A stretch of DNA of 64,000 bases from Petrosia ficiformis (taxonomy: Eukaryota; Porifera; Demospongiae; Haplosclerida; Petrosiidae). The stretch spans positions 36,357,212-36,421,211 of the forward strand of contig OX345636.1 in NCBI GenBank assembly GCA_947044365.1. The letters are read 5' to 3'. The translations under genes and the position numbers were made by a program. The stretch's first letter is position 1, and every line of letters starts with the position of its first letter. Below are positions 46,178 through 61,100 of the stretch, piece by piece. The notes below the pieces were generated by a model, which saw only the letters and a program-made list of their open reading frames with translations, ran no database searches and was not told the origin of the DNA.

Positions 46178-49100
46178 CTTCAGAAACTGCAGTGGCCTGA
46201 TTCAATTCCTGTATATGACAGTCACAGAGATCTTCTTTCAATGTAACTGGGAGAGAACTGAAATCATACATTCCTTCTTGTAGCCATATTACAAACGTTT
46301 TTAAGGCCTTCATTATTTCAATCATACGAAGTTCTTCTAGGAATTTCAGTTGTAGTTCATTCAACCTATAGTCATGATGTGTAAGAATGATGTGAAACAA
46401 AATGAACAAAACATTATAATTATTATAAATTAGCCAACTATGCTTCATTTCATAACCCAATATAAATATTTTCTTCTTAATTATAAGTAGCATGTGACAA
46501 GTGAAAGATTCTTATTCCTTGTCAACATTTCAGTGCAATACCTGTAGACATCGATTCCAAGTACATCCTTCAAAATCATGGCACTTGAGTCATTTTCATC
46601 AAGCACAGCATGTGACTTCAGAAAATCTGGTAACTTGTCATTTTTGATGTGGTCCATCTGCGATGATGTATTGACGACTTCAGATTGACTGCTCTATTTA
46701 TACAAGTGTAGCAAAATAATATGGATGATGAAGTTAATCATTATGGTAGTATACTTACGAAGACAAATTGATGTGAGCATGGGTTGATTAACAAACGGTT
46801 AGTGATAATTGTGTCATGTTGGCCAAAAGCAAACTGCACAGACTAAATAAGTCTAACTAGCAGGCTCATGGATAAAATAAATTAATAAATTTGTTAAATT
46901 TAGGGATGTCAAACCCCAATATTTGTACAAACAATAAAAATGCATCTACTTGCTTATATGTTTGAAAAAATCATGAAAATAAAATATTTAAAATATACAA
47001 AATTGAGGGAGATGTATAGGGATGATAAATGGTATAAACATTTGAGAAACTAGGTAAAGATAATACAATAAATATCACTTCTGTTACTTCTGTTTTGCTA
47101 TTGCTACTACAACGGAAGTGATATTTAACTTGATTCTTATCCTTAATTTTATACATTTGCCATCACCACCACATCCCTGATTTTTAAAATGTCTTGTGTA
47201 TATAACTTTCATAATTTCTATAATCATCACAAATGTAATTCCTACCTGTATTAAACAGAGTGCAGCAATTCTCAAACATATAGTTATTTCCAATAATGAG
47301 TGATAACTTAATGAATGACAATGTTTTAACACATTTAGCATATATTCAGAGTCTGGTTCAACCTATTGTAGCAAACAAAGATGGATTATGTTGCCTAAAA
47401 GATGACTGAAATGGTGACTGTTTATGCAGCTAAAGAAGTATCACTACAGCGTGTTCATATTCACAATGACCTCAAAATTAGAATGTGATGACTTCATGTG
47501 AAATATAGCGTATACTTTAATGCCATGAGAATTATGCTGTAATACAATAATGAAGCAATAGATTGACATTCAGCACAAAACAGAAAAGAATGTTGCTGGT
47601 GTTTTTAAACCAAAGTAATGAACATTATTTTGAGGTCACAGTGAACATGAATACTCTTTAGTATGTTCATGAAATATGAGCTTACCCTGTAATCAGCAGG
47701 AATGCTATCCACAAGATCACCAAGACTAACAGCAGAACTTTCAATACTAATTAAAAGTAAAAGCGTGATAGTGAAATAATGCTGATTATAAATATGACAA
47801 GGCAGCAGAAGTAACCATCAATGTGTTATACAGAATACAAAACTGGGGACTTCAAAAATTAAAAAAAATCTAATTTAAGTTATAATTAGTGGTTTTAGTA
47901 AAATATGTAGATATATTTTTGCTGTTTCATTATAATTAATTAATTGTTATGCTTCTCAATATATTTGTTTGCTCATGGAGCTGGTATTTACCGCATGACC
48001 CACAACAGTGTGAAAAACATCCTTTATATGTATGAATGCATTAAACTGCATTCTAATTTACTAATATAAACATACACAACAGGGCCAATTGAAAAACAAA
48101 TTACATGGGTTTATAAAAAGCTTTTTACACATTATTTTTAAAAATAAATAATATTATGACATGAGTAATGCCATTAGCTACAGAAGTTAAGATACCATAT
48201 AGAACAAGCTAATTTACAACGGTTTTGGGATGCTGTTGTTTCCAAAATGCTTTATGCGCATAGTGAGGCGATTCCAAGAATAGCAGTAGTGTAGATAAAT
48301 TATGTATTGTTTCAATTCTAATTGAATAGTTTTGTTGTGTAGTTGCCAATTAACAAATGTACAAGTACATATGACATGCAACACCAAAAAATGGTGATTA
48401 AAATTACAATGCATTCAAACCCTTAGAAGGCTGATCTTGTTTTTATAAATTATTCTCATTTCCAACACTGGCGTCTCTGCTGGATATATTTTGGCGACTG
48501 TTCCCTTTCTCTACTCCAAACTTGGCTCCTTTTCTGAAATGGTGTACTATTTCTAGCAAAGTACTTACCGGGACCTGAAAGTCCACAAGTGCTTCTAGGA
48601 TTAAATGAAAGGCAAAGCTCTCCCTCTTTTGATTGCAACTGGGGCAAACTAAACGAAACCACCGCATGATGGCAACAGCTACACCCACGATTTCGGGTTT
48701 TACAGCATAAGAAATGTCTCAGCAACTCACAAGGTTGCATGGACAATTGTGTGGGCAGTGAGGGGGCTGTGCCTATTAGAACCACCATTAACAACGGAAA
48801 CACACTTTAAAATGTCCCTGGTACACATTATTTAGGGCAAAGGGTGGATGCAAAACCATCAACCTTTTGTAGCCATTTTCATAGGGTTATGCCTGACATC
48901 AATTACAAACATTTATTGTGTTTGGTAGTGCTAGAAACACAATCCAAACCATATATGTGACACCAGTGCTCTAAAGGTTAACAGTTATAATCATGTAGTA
49001 TGTACAATTTGAAGTAATTGTTAAACTCACAAAATACTGGCTACTGACTCATCAACATTTTTAAATATCCATTTCATCGTAACAGAAGAAATTGACTTTA

Positions 49101-52100
49101 TAATCTTCATTTCAGACAAGAATACAGAAATTACATCTTCTTGAAGTTTATATAAATTGTACACCTGAGGAACAATTTTCTTCAACAGTGAAGGATCTGA
49201 TTCACAACTAGGATTAAAGCAAGAGGGGCTGAGACAACAACATTGAGATATAAGAGGTAGTATATCAGTCAGATCATCAAATCTATAGAATGTGACATTT
49301 TTATAAAAAGTTAAAAAAGTAGTAAATGTTACAAGAATACTTTGCTATTGGTTGCTTTGTGAAAGATGAAATTTTGAGAGAAGATATTTCATTTTGTTCT
49401 GCAATAATCCTTTGTAAGTAGTGGTTTCTTTTTCCAAAGTCACTTTGACATATTTGCTTGAGGAAGCTATTATTGACATTTATCTGTATCATTATAAAAA
49501 TAAAACAATTAAAAGTATTGTTAGATGTGCACTACAAACTGTTTGACCTTTAAATTGACTGTACATTGTTTATCTTTATGTAACACTTGAGTTTAATTAG
49601 TCTGGTTGTAAGAACTTGTTAAAACCTGTCTTAATTAGTTTTGATGTACATGTGCTTTGAAATCTGGAATCTTCCAGAATCTTCCAGAATCTTCTTTAGT
49701 TTTGCTATATAAGTAATTCATTTTTGTAATGAGTTCAGTGTGTTATTGTGTCTATGAGTTCAGTCTATAAGTCAGATTCTGAAAACTATATTCTAACAGG
49801 TTATGAGCCCAGCTTGCTAGACTGCTGTGCAATCTACAATGATGTCAGAATCAAGGACTGTCACTATTGTTCCTCTCAACGGATCTAACTACCCTACTTG
49901 GAAGCTACAATGCAAGATGGCACTTATCAGAGATGGAGTTTGGGGCATCGTGAATGGCACTGAGCAGGCTCCTGAAGAAGGGTCAGATGCTTACCGCAAA
50001 TACGCTACTCGTAGAGATCGAGCACTGGCCACTATCATTCTCTCTATTGATCTATCTTTGTTGTATCTGGTAGGGGATCCTGATGACCCAGCCGATGTTT
50101 GGAAGAAACTTGGTGATCAGTTCCAAAAGAAGTCATGGGCGAACAAGTTGCAATTGAGGAAGCGTCTTCATACTCTACGACTGAAAGAAGGTGATTCAGT
50201 TCAAACACATATTAAGGAGATGACTGAAATTTTTAACGAACTGTCGATTATTGGAGATGCAATCTCTAAAGAAGATCATGTTGTCTGTCTCCTTGCTAGT
50301 CTTCCTGATTCGTTCAACACCCTTGTAACTGCGCTTGAAGCAAATACTGAAGTGCCAACCATGGAGGTAGTAACTGAACGCTTGCTATACGAAGAGAAGA
50401 AGAGGACCGAGCGTGATACTACCAGTGTGAAGATCGAGGGAGCCATGACTGTGAAACAAAAGAGGAGAGGACCCAGATGTTATAACTGTCAGAACTATGG
50501 ACACATCCAACGAAACTGTCCTCAAGTGTTAAGAACCAATGCAAGGGACGAGAGAAACCCGCGTAATAAATTTTGGAGAAAGGACACAAAGCACAAAGTC
50601 AATAAAGTGGAAGTAACCACCAATGACTCAGATGGTGATGTTGGCCTAACAGTGACACACCATGAACTAAACTCTGTAGGTGTCACAGAAACTGGTTGTT
50701 CAGATTGCTGGATAATCGACTCTGGAGCAACGTGCCACATTTGTCATGAGAGAGAATTGTTTACATGCTTCAAGACATTGAAGGTGAAGCCAGAGGTTAC
50801 CCTTGGTGATGGTCGAAGCCTACAAGCAACTGGCTCTGGAACTGTTGAGTTGGAGCTGGGGCTGCCCAATGGAGAACCAAAGAAGACCACATTGCATGAT
50901 GTCCTTTTTGTCCCAGGACTTTCATATAATTTGCTCAGTGTTGTCAAGATGACTGATAGAGGAAGGAAAGTCAGTTTTTGTGATTCCTGGTGTCAGGTTG
51001 TTGATAATAGAAAACGTGTTGTTACCTGTGCGAAGAAAAAGGGAGGACTCTATCACCTCAAATTCACCCACTCAACACATCACTTAGTAAACATAGTGGA
51101 GTCAAAGGAGACTCTGTGGCATTGACGACTTGAACACATTGGAGAGAATAACCTCAAGCAAATGGCCTGTGAAGACTTAGTACTGGGATTCAACTATGAT
51201 GTATCAAAGTCTGTTGGATTCTGTGAGTCATGTGTAAATGGAAAAATCCATAGATGTCGTTTCCCAACCACTGGTCGTAGAAGAGGAGAAGAACCTCTTA
51301 GCATTGTCCACAGTGACGTTTGCGGAAAGGTAAACACAAAATCACTGGGAGGAAATGAGTATTTTCTCACGTTTACTGATGATAATACCCATTTCACATG
51401 GGTATATGTTCTGAAGCACAAGTATGAGGTGTTTCAACAGTTTTTGAAGTGGAAAGCCATGGTGGAGAAGAGCTCAAGATACAAGCTGAAAGTGTTGCGA
51501 ACCGACAATGGGGGAGAGTTTACCTCAACAGAGTTTCAAGAATATCTGCAACAAGAGGGCATCAAGCATGAGTCGACAGTGCCGAAAACCCCGGAACAAA
51601 ACGGAGTTGCAGAGCGAATAAATAGGACTCTTGTTGAAACCACACGCTCAATGTTATTTGGAGCTAAGCTACCACAGAGATTCTGGGCTGAGGCCCTATC
51701 AACTGCCGTCTACTTAAGGAACCGTAGTCCAACCAAAGCTGTGAAGAATATAACACCATACGAAGCCTGGTTTGGTGAGAAACCACGAGTAGACCATCTG
51801 CGTGTGTTTGGCAGTACTGTCTATGCACATATACCAAAAGACGAGAAAGGAAAATTAGACTCAAAGGCACAAAAATGTGTTCTTTTGGGATATGGTAGCG
51901 AAACAAAAGGATATCGTCTGTATGACCAAACGAAGAAGCAAGTTTTCCTAAGTCGGGATGTTATCTTTAATGAGCAGGAAGTTAATGGACTCAGTGATGA
52001 ATCACTGAATTCTGAGGAACCATTGCCATTGGTCGAAGTGCAACTACCAAGTCTTGAAACCTCCAATGATGAGTCAACCAAAGAGACTGAGGCAGAGTGT

Positions 52101-55100
52101 GAAGAGCCACCTGATGCACAGAGGGTAGAAACTCCAATTGTAAGACAATCGGAAAGAGTGAGGCAGAGGCCTGACTACTATGGAGTATGGGTGAATTGTG
52201 TTGAACAATTGGATCCAGAACCAACTAGTGTTACTGAAGCCTTGTCCAGTCCTGAGAAGGAAGAGTGGAAGAAGGCCATGAATGGTGAAATGGAATCAAT
52301 TAGTGACAACAAGGTATGGGAACTAGTAGAATTGCCAGAAGGGAAAAGAGTAGTTGGATCCAAGTGGGTTTTCAAGCGTAAAGTAGGAGCTAATGGTGTT
52401 ATAGATCGTTACAAAGCTCGTCTAGTAGCTCAAGGTTTTTCCCAACGTTTTGGTGTAGATTACGATGAGACATTCTGTCCTGTTGTACGTTTTGAGTCTC
52501 TTCGTACATTGGTGGCAGCAGCTGTTCAGAAAGGCTTGATGATCCATCAAATGGACGTAACAGCAACCTTTTTGAATGGAAAAATTGAGGAGGAGGTCTA
52601 CATGAGGCAACCGGAAGGTTTTGTTGAAAGTGGAAAACAACATCTGGTCTGCAAACTGAAGCATAGCTTGTATGGGTTGAAACAAGCTCCAAGATGTTGG
52701 AACTCAGTATTAGACAAAAGTCTAAAGGAAATGGGCTTTGAGCAATCGCCCAGTGATCCTTTTGTGTATATATCGTCAGGAGGAGCTGATTCCCTCATTA
52801 TCGGTGTCTATGTGGATGACATTGTGATTTGTGGAAAAGATGGTAGTTGTATTGCAGAGGTCAAGAAATCTTTTTCTAAGACGTTTAAGGTCAAGGATCT
52901 TGGAGAGCTCAAGTACTTCCTTGGAGTGAATGTCATCCAGAATCGTCACAAGGGAACTGTATGGCTCAATCAACATACCTACACAGAGAGTATGCTCAAG
53001 AAGTTTGGTTTTGATAATGCCAAAAGTATAAGCTCACCAGTTGATGTTGGTACAAAACTGAATAAAGCCACTGATAGTAGTGAGCTTGTGGATCCATCTC
53101 TTTATCAATCGGCCGTAGGAAGTTTGTTATATCTGGCTACAAAAACAAGACCAGACATCTCCTTTGCTGTAGGCAATGTTGCCAGATATTGTTCCAAACC
53201 AACCCGAGAGCATTGGACAGCTGTCAAACGTATCTTCAGGTACTTGAAAGGCACATCAAGTCTTGGACTGCTGTATCAACCTCAAAGCTCAAGAAAACTG
53301 ATTGGCTACTCTGATGCAGATTGGAGGTACATTGGTCAGTTGGAGAAGTCGAAAACAACCCTGTGTAGCCTTGTCAACAACAGAGGCTGAATATATAGCA
53401 CTTGCTAGTACAGGACAAGAAGCAGTTTGGCTGCAGGAACTGTATCAACAGCTGGACTCAGAACAGACAGGACCAACTCTAATCTACGAGGATAATCAAT
53501 CGACTATTGCCATGTCAAAGAACCCGCAATTTCATGGCAGAGCAAAACACATTGGAATCAAGTTCCATTTTATTCGAGAGCAAGTAGCTAACAAGAAAGT
53601 AGAATTGAAATATTGCCGAACAGATGAGATGCTAGCAGATATGTTCACCAAAGGACTTGGAACTAAGAAGCTTGTAAAGCTACGTGAACTAATTGGACTC
53701 AAAGATCAAACTGCTTGCAGTGAGGAGGAGTGTTAGATGTGCACTACAAACTGTTTGACCTTTAAATTGACTGTACATTGTTTATCTTTATGTAACACTT
53801 GAGTTTAATTAGTCTGGTTGTAAGAACTTGTTAAAACCTGTCGTTTAATTAGTTTTGATGTACATGTGCTTTGAAATCTGGAATCTTCCAGAATCTTCCA
53901 GAATCTTCTTTAGTTTTGCTATATAAGTAATTCATTTTTGTAATGAGTTCAGTGTGTTATTGTGTCTATGAGTTCAGTCTATAAGTCAGATTCTGAAAAC
54001 TATATTCTAACAAGTATTCCATTATAAATATAGCTTACAATTTTGTTAATGTATCTCAAAAGTATACCAGAAGTGCCAGGAACTGAAATCACTTCACTCA
54101 ACATAGCATCTCCATTGAGTATGGGAAGATCCAAACCAGGCATAAGGCATTCTTTATACTTCTTTGTGAATTCTGAGTAGAACAAGACATGACCACTGTA
54201 GCATTACATATATAACATTTCTGATTTACCACAAATCCTTCGAAACTGTTCTGTCCTTGCAGTACGAATCTCTGTAAAATATCCAACATCAGATACCTCT
54301 ACAGCCAGTAGATTATTAACAGTGGTACTTTCAGTTTGTTTTCTTGTTAAGTAGTGAGGAAACTGAGTATGGATCCATTGGTAGAAGTCTACTAGATCTG
54401 GCAGTATACGAATTCCTGCATCAAGTATTGGACGCATAAGCAAAAACTGATATAAAACATAGAATAATGAACTGGAGTCTCCAAAGTTAGTAGAAGTTAA
54501 AATGAAAGTCATAAAACTCTTTTCATCAGCAAATACAGGACAGTGGTTTTCAAGGTGCCTGCAATGTATCAAAAGGCAAATAAATGCGATTGTTACAAAA
54601 TAATAATTATTTATTATGTAGTATCCCATCATGATCGAGACTTACAGTAACTGACTATGAACTGAACCTTCCATAACCTTTTCCTTCAAACACTTTGTCT
54701 ATGAGGGTTTGTAATTTTGAATAATAAGTACAATCAATTCTAGTGATCAAACCTTGACAAGCATGTCATTCCATGCTGGAATAAATATTTCTTGATTAAA
54801 GTACTTTTCATATTCATTCAATTCTTGTAAGGAGTTGAATGATACCACAGCATGCGAGTACTGCGTCTGAAGAAAGGAAATAAAATTGGCTCAATTTCAA
54901 TAAAAACTACTAACATTCAGAATTTTTGTAGTACACAACATGACAAGCATTTCCCTCTGTTCAGTTGTTATACCAAGATTTTGTAGTATCAATGTCCATG
55001 CTTTCTCCATTCTTTCTTTGCATATGTTTCTAGCTGTTTGAACATTGCAGAAAAGTTGTCCTTCAAATTGAAATTCTACCTTTTTTCTTGATAGACAAAG

Positions 55101-58100
55101 TAGATATACACATAAACAAGTATAGTTTGCCCACTGGATGAAATACAAGCATGGTAAACTCATTGTTCCTCTGGTAATGTGCTGATAACTTTCTTGGGAC
55201 AGGCAATAACCAGTATCTGACAGAACAGTTACTTCATCATACATTTTACTTCCAACGGGATTCTCATACTGAAGATAAAAATAAAATGATACGACTTTAC
55301 CATCAACTGTAATACCAACTTACCGTTGATCCTGGAATAAATGTACCAACAAGACTTTCAGGAAAAAACAGATGACTCCAAAAGTGAGTCATTTTGTCTG
55401 GAGTTCCAATTATTGATGCAATTAAATGAGCAGCACATTGCCACATGTCTTTCATGTCTATGGAAAAAGAAAACAATTCTATATTCACCAAAAACCAAGA
55501 ACTCTCCATATACATACCATTGCTTTGTGCTTTTGGATTTATGAAATTTGTCTGGAGTTGATCCATATCAAATACTGCTGTATCACTAATGGTCCTTCCA
55601 CCTCCAATAAACAAAGTGATAAGATGCATATAAGTAGGTGATATGTAAAGTTTCATTTCTGACTCTAAAACAACACCAACCTCAGGTGAGTGATGCTATT
55701 ATAAAAAGCAAGAGTAATGGGTATGTTGGAGTAATGAACTGTATGCACAAACCTCTTCAATATAGAAGTGATTATAAACAGCTAAAAATATGCTCATCAT
55801 GAAAATGTACTTTTTAGACTGGTCTCTGTTACTCATTGATTTCATAAAACTATATAAGGAAAAGAAATTGGCAAATCATAAGCCTTCAAGTTTATTGAGT
55901 TTTAATAACATGATAATTTAATTATGAAAATATAGAATACTTTAACTACAAGGTCTTTTTCAGCTGTAGGCTGTATATAGCCCCAGATTAATCAACTAAC
56001 CATTGGGACATAGTCTCTAATAAAACACGAGGAACAATTCTTTGTGAGGAGATGACCATCTCTTTGATTGCTGATGAGACTAGTGGATAGATATGCTTTG
56101 CATCATCTTTGCTCTTTTCAGGCAATAATTCAAGAAACCAAGTTGTTGAGAGCTCTGGAAATAGAGGTTTCTAAGAGATAGAGTACTAAAGTGAATATTA
56201 GAGTATGTACATTGATGGCATCACCTCTTTTTCAAAATCATCTCGTAACTTAGTTAGACATGTGAGATGTCCACATAACACATGTTTAGGAACCAATAGC
56301 CCTTGTAACTGTTTATAGCTTTTGCAGCCTTTCAAAATTTCATATGCCAACAGAAGTCCATTACATTCGCCAAATTGTTCATTCAGTATCATATCAACAT
56401 CCATAATCTTGTATGATCAGAGAGAAAAAAATACCAATATACATATGAAACAAAATTAGAACAAGTAGCATATTGTGTCATGATAAAGTATGTTAACGTT
56501 TGTGTGCCATGTTAGCTATGTACTATAATTGCACCAGAATGAAACACAACAACAATAATCACAAATTAATTAATAATACTGCTAACCAAAATATCGGAAC
56601 TTTTAATTATGTTCTCTGCTGTTGCTTTTATTATTGAATATATTATAGTCTGTTTTTTCACACAATGCCATGGACTGTTATACTTCTTTTCCTAATAGAA
56701 TGTATATATGTAAATTCAAATGAGACAAATAACTCTATTATAGCCAATACATGACAGGTAATCAGAAGATGTTGAGTTCAGCAGTGAATTAGTGATTGTA
56801 CAATAATTATAGGTGTATAGTAAATGATGAACATGAGCATGAGGTTAAATAATAAGTATATGTAATACATTTCACCTCTTGAAATAGGTCTATTAAGTAA
56901 GCTACTTCATGTTCTCCTGTATTCAGCATTTCATAAGCTTTGAGAAAATATAAAGACATCAGTGGTTCCTGCTATAAAGTACATGCTAATTATATTTACT
57001 AGTTCATAAAAATATGCTAACTTACAATATTGAAAATGTGAGTTGTATTTTGGCATGATAGATGTTTGAAGTAATATGGAAGATAAGAAATGCCTTCCTC
57101 AGTGTTTGAGAGCTGATGACATAGTTTGATCTATTTCAATAAAATCATTTTAAAAAATCAATAAAAAAAATCAAATTCCAATTCCCTACTTGTTTATCCA
57201 AATTTTCACCATTTATTTCAATTATGGTGGAAAACAAGATATATAGAAAGCATAGTGTGGCAATGTTTTCGGTTTCTTGACACATAAGACAAGATATATT
57301 TTGCATATTCTCCTTACTGCACAGATCAACAAGCCAGCTAAGTAACTGTTCTTTTTGTTCCTTAGTAACACTTTTCATCAAAAATTGAATGGTTTGTTCA
57401 ATGAAGTGTCTGACACTGTGTTTGACTTCAATCTCCATTTTTGACATTCCACTGAATACTGCAATATATTGAGACCCTGCTACAATTTCCACTGGATTAG
57501 TTACTAAATACTGTATTCTGAAATGGGATATCTGAGTGGAAGAAGGTATAAAATATCTTATGCATAGCACTATTAGCTGCATACAAGATTTTACCGTATT
57601 AATATTTCTTGAAACTAAATAGTTCAGCAAAGCTAAGGCCATATCTGGTTTCACATTAACATTCACTAATGTAAAGAATACAGAAATCGCATCCTTCCTC
57701 ATTTCAGTTTGTGGTGACAATTTCACTTGCAATAACTCTCTTGTTGGACTTGTTAAGTACTACAAAAATAAAGATTACAATGAATGTTTATTATAATATT
57801 AGTTCTTACACACCAGACTATTGTATTTTGGTAGCATAGTCTTTATTTTTTCCTCAAACTTTGAATTTTCATCTCCCACATACGTTTTTGCAATACATTT
57901 AAGAACAGTAAAAAGTGTGTTAACTACTTTTTCTGCAAGTTGCATAGGAGTAGAAAAAATTTTAATCATGTCATCTCCTGTGAGTTTTTCATCACGCACA
58001 TCTGCAAGTGTATTGAAAAATCTCAAAATACTTAAAATATCCATTGGGATGAGTGTGAAACTGCAGTGCAACCAAACAAGTCTAGAAAATATACTTTGAG

Positions 58101-61100
58101 CTGGTGCTTGCTGTTGAAAGAAACAGAACAATTCTGAATCTAGTTTGATCTTATCATAAAATAACGAGAGAAACTGAAGCATGTAGTAACTCCAAAGATC
58201 AGGATCTCTGTCCATCATCATAAATGTTATTGATAGTATATCCTAATAGAGCAGAAAAAGATTAGCAACCTGCTATCATAATTATGTAACTATTTAAAAG
58301 GTAGTGTTATGATATAAGAACTTTCCTCTAATAAATTAAGTTAGAATTATGACATATTGCAAAGCATATTTAAGAAATTTATATAATGATAAATATAATT
58401 ATGTAGCCAGTACTAAACCATATAATCACATAATCATAATCAATAAACACGGTATACGTATATGCATCAACAGATGACAATCAGAAACTATCAATAAAAA
58501 ATTAATTGAATAGTGAGTAATGAGTAATATAATTATTCTAACTATTACATATACCTGCTTGTTATCAGTCAGTAGTTTTAAACTTCTTGACAAGGAATCT
58601 ATGTGGGTTTGGGGCATGTCAGTAATTGAACCTCTGTGATTGACCTTAAGGAAGTCTTCAATTGCATCATATATGATATTGAAGAAAGGAAAGTATGAGA
58701 AGGAGTGAGAAGCACTGTCCTTCACTGTGCTTTTGATTTTCATTTCAGCAGATGACTTTGGAATGGGATAGTGTTCTATCTGAAGTTGTATAAGACGAAG
58801 GAATTTGTAAGCATTATCACTCACTAGCAATCTCAAAGCACCATGCTTATTTAAGATGGTAACCATGTAGTGCATGAAATTGTAAAAGCTTGATTTCAGT
58901 AATGTGTTAATAGCATCTGTCATATTGAGAGTGTATTCTTGTAAAATAGCTGAGTTAGCTGCTTGTTGTAACAATTGCATCATTTTTGTCGGAGTCCATT
59001 GCTGGCAAAATTTCACTTTCAGTGAATTTCCAATGGAGTGATTTCCAGCCAGGGAAAGTAATGATGACATACTTGCAAAGTTAGCCTCACTATTACATTG
59101 CAAAGTACCAATTCGTGCAGCAGAAATGATGGACACTTCTGTGTCAAGCAAAATTTCAACTGTCTTCTCCATAAACGAAAGGTTAGCAGGAATTTCAATT
59201 TGAAAACAGTATTGAAAGCAGCTCTTCAAATCAATGACTCCTGTTTTCTCTGATGGTGCAATAGCATCAAGGTAGCAGTGGTTCCATCCATCAAGGAACA
59301 GTGTAGGATAACAATGTGTGTAAAAATCTTCTGAGGGAAAATGTAGAAGAAGGATGAAATGTTTGTGTTCATTCAGCTCAAACTCTAACTCTTCTATGAT
59401 AATACGAAGATAATTTATAGTTTCTTTTGATATTTCTTGCACGTTGACTAGCATAATGAAAAGACTGTAATTTTCAAACACCAAAAATTTCTTTACTTTC
59501 CGATTGATATCACTTCCAATACTGTTCTGAAGCACTTGCAGAATACACATTGTATCTATGGTATCATCTTCGATATTAGGAAACATTCTCTTGAGTTTCT
59601 TCCTGTTTTCATGTTTTGACTCATTGGAAGAAAATGCAAAGAATTCGTGAGGCAGACTTTCAAAAAGGAACGATGTTGTTCGACTGAAGCAAAGAATTTT
59701 GTTTGGTTGCTCCCTATAGGTATGATACATAATGAAACAATTTTAATTACTTCAGGTGGCAGTACAGTGAAAGCGAGAAACCATAGCTTACAATTAACTG
59801 TTAATTATAATTATTTTTCATGATTCATTTTATGGTTGCAGTACAATACTATGCATATACAGAAATGCGTTAAATATACATTCCTGTGGTATTATTTCTA
59901 CTTTAATCCGTGTGTTATACTGAGGCATTTTTATCAGGTCTACTAATCTGTACAAAACAACAAAACCATTTTTCTGATTTTGAGATATTTGTCAAACAAA
60001 ATTGTCTGTTTATAATAGTTTTGGAAAAAGTACAGACAAAAGGAAAAGGCCAACATTGTTTTCAGATTATAGTAGTGCAATTTCCCACTTTTGTTTGTTT
60101 CACCTTTGTGGCTAGTTCTACTGATGATTGTAACTCTTGAATGCAACATGCAAAATACTTTTTATCAACAATAAACTTCAACACAGTAATATATTAGTTT
60201 CCAAATGTAAAAATCAATTCATAAATGATAATAAAAAAACTGTTAATATCATCACCACTGTACCACCACTACCTTAATATCACAATATGCATATGCAACT
60301 TGCAACTCAACTGAATTACTAATCTGTCATAAAGGAAACATTTGCTAATTTCATGAGAAACAAGGACTTTACATAAAATTTGAAATTTGTTGAGATTCAT
60401 GCTTGTCGGTAACAATAAAATTAAAACTTGTACTTAAGAATAACATTACGTCCTATTTCACGCCTGCGACTGTGTTGAAGGTATCATCACAGCTTACCAG
60501 TGATATATTCTAACAATACAGTATTGCTTTACTAAAGTTGTATCAGAACTATTATAGAGAATTACATTAAGGTGGATCACCCTTTTCCATATTACAAAAT
60601 ATTACCTACATAAATACATGTAATTGTAGTTCTAAAATACAATGCATAATAGAAAATGGATTTCACCCAGTAACATTGCTTTGGAAATAGGTATAGCAGG
60701 TTTAGAGGAAGTGCAAAGGTTGCAAATGTTTTGGCCTTTGCATCGTTTGACCTTAAATAAATTTAGAAAAATATTTTGCTATTAACTTTTCACTACTTCT
60801 AATAATTTATTGTTGTTGATTATGTCTAGTAAATGTGTTGACTATGTCAAGCAAATGTGTAAACCACATTATATATGACATATTCTGCTTGTAGCTACAT
60901 GATCTACCATTATAAGTATAGACAGAGTATCAGAAATAGCTAGTTTAGTATTATTAATGATTTCATCTCAGATTCTAGTACTTTGCATACTTTTCTGTAA
61001 TGGACTATGTAGCTAACTAACGATTTTGATGATTGGTTTATGTGATTGATATACTGGCATCAATTGTGGGTGCAGTTTTGGGTGTGAAGATTAGTGTGTG

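Larger units (their letters stand above)
49519..54012 (+). mobile_element. Copia LTR retrotransposon, recent insertion, antisense in host intron
   Basis: The LTRs (49519-49798 and 53731-54012) begin TGTTAG and end CTAACA. The 5-bp target duplication AGTAT lies at 49514-49518 and 54013-54017. The LTRs appear to differ only by a 2-bp indel (GT present in the 3' copy). The order is gag, protease, integrase, reverse transcriptase, RNase H, the Copia (Ty1) order. Removing the element and one target copy leaves an intron of 56 bp between minus-strand exons ending at 54039 and starting at 49483. Confidence 0.95.

Noticed and set aside
48443..48803. Two overlapping minus-strand frames as exons of the RNF213-like gene
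   Set aside because: They overlap in different frames, with no family-like motif and no clean acceptor/donor pair.
51194..52976. Several minus-strand frames of 65-97 codons
   Set aside because: Antisense shadows of the Copia pol gene, with no motifs of their own.
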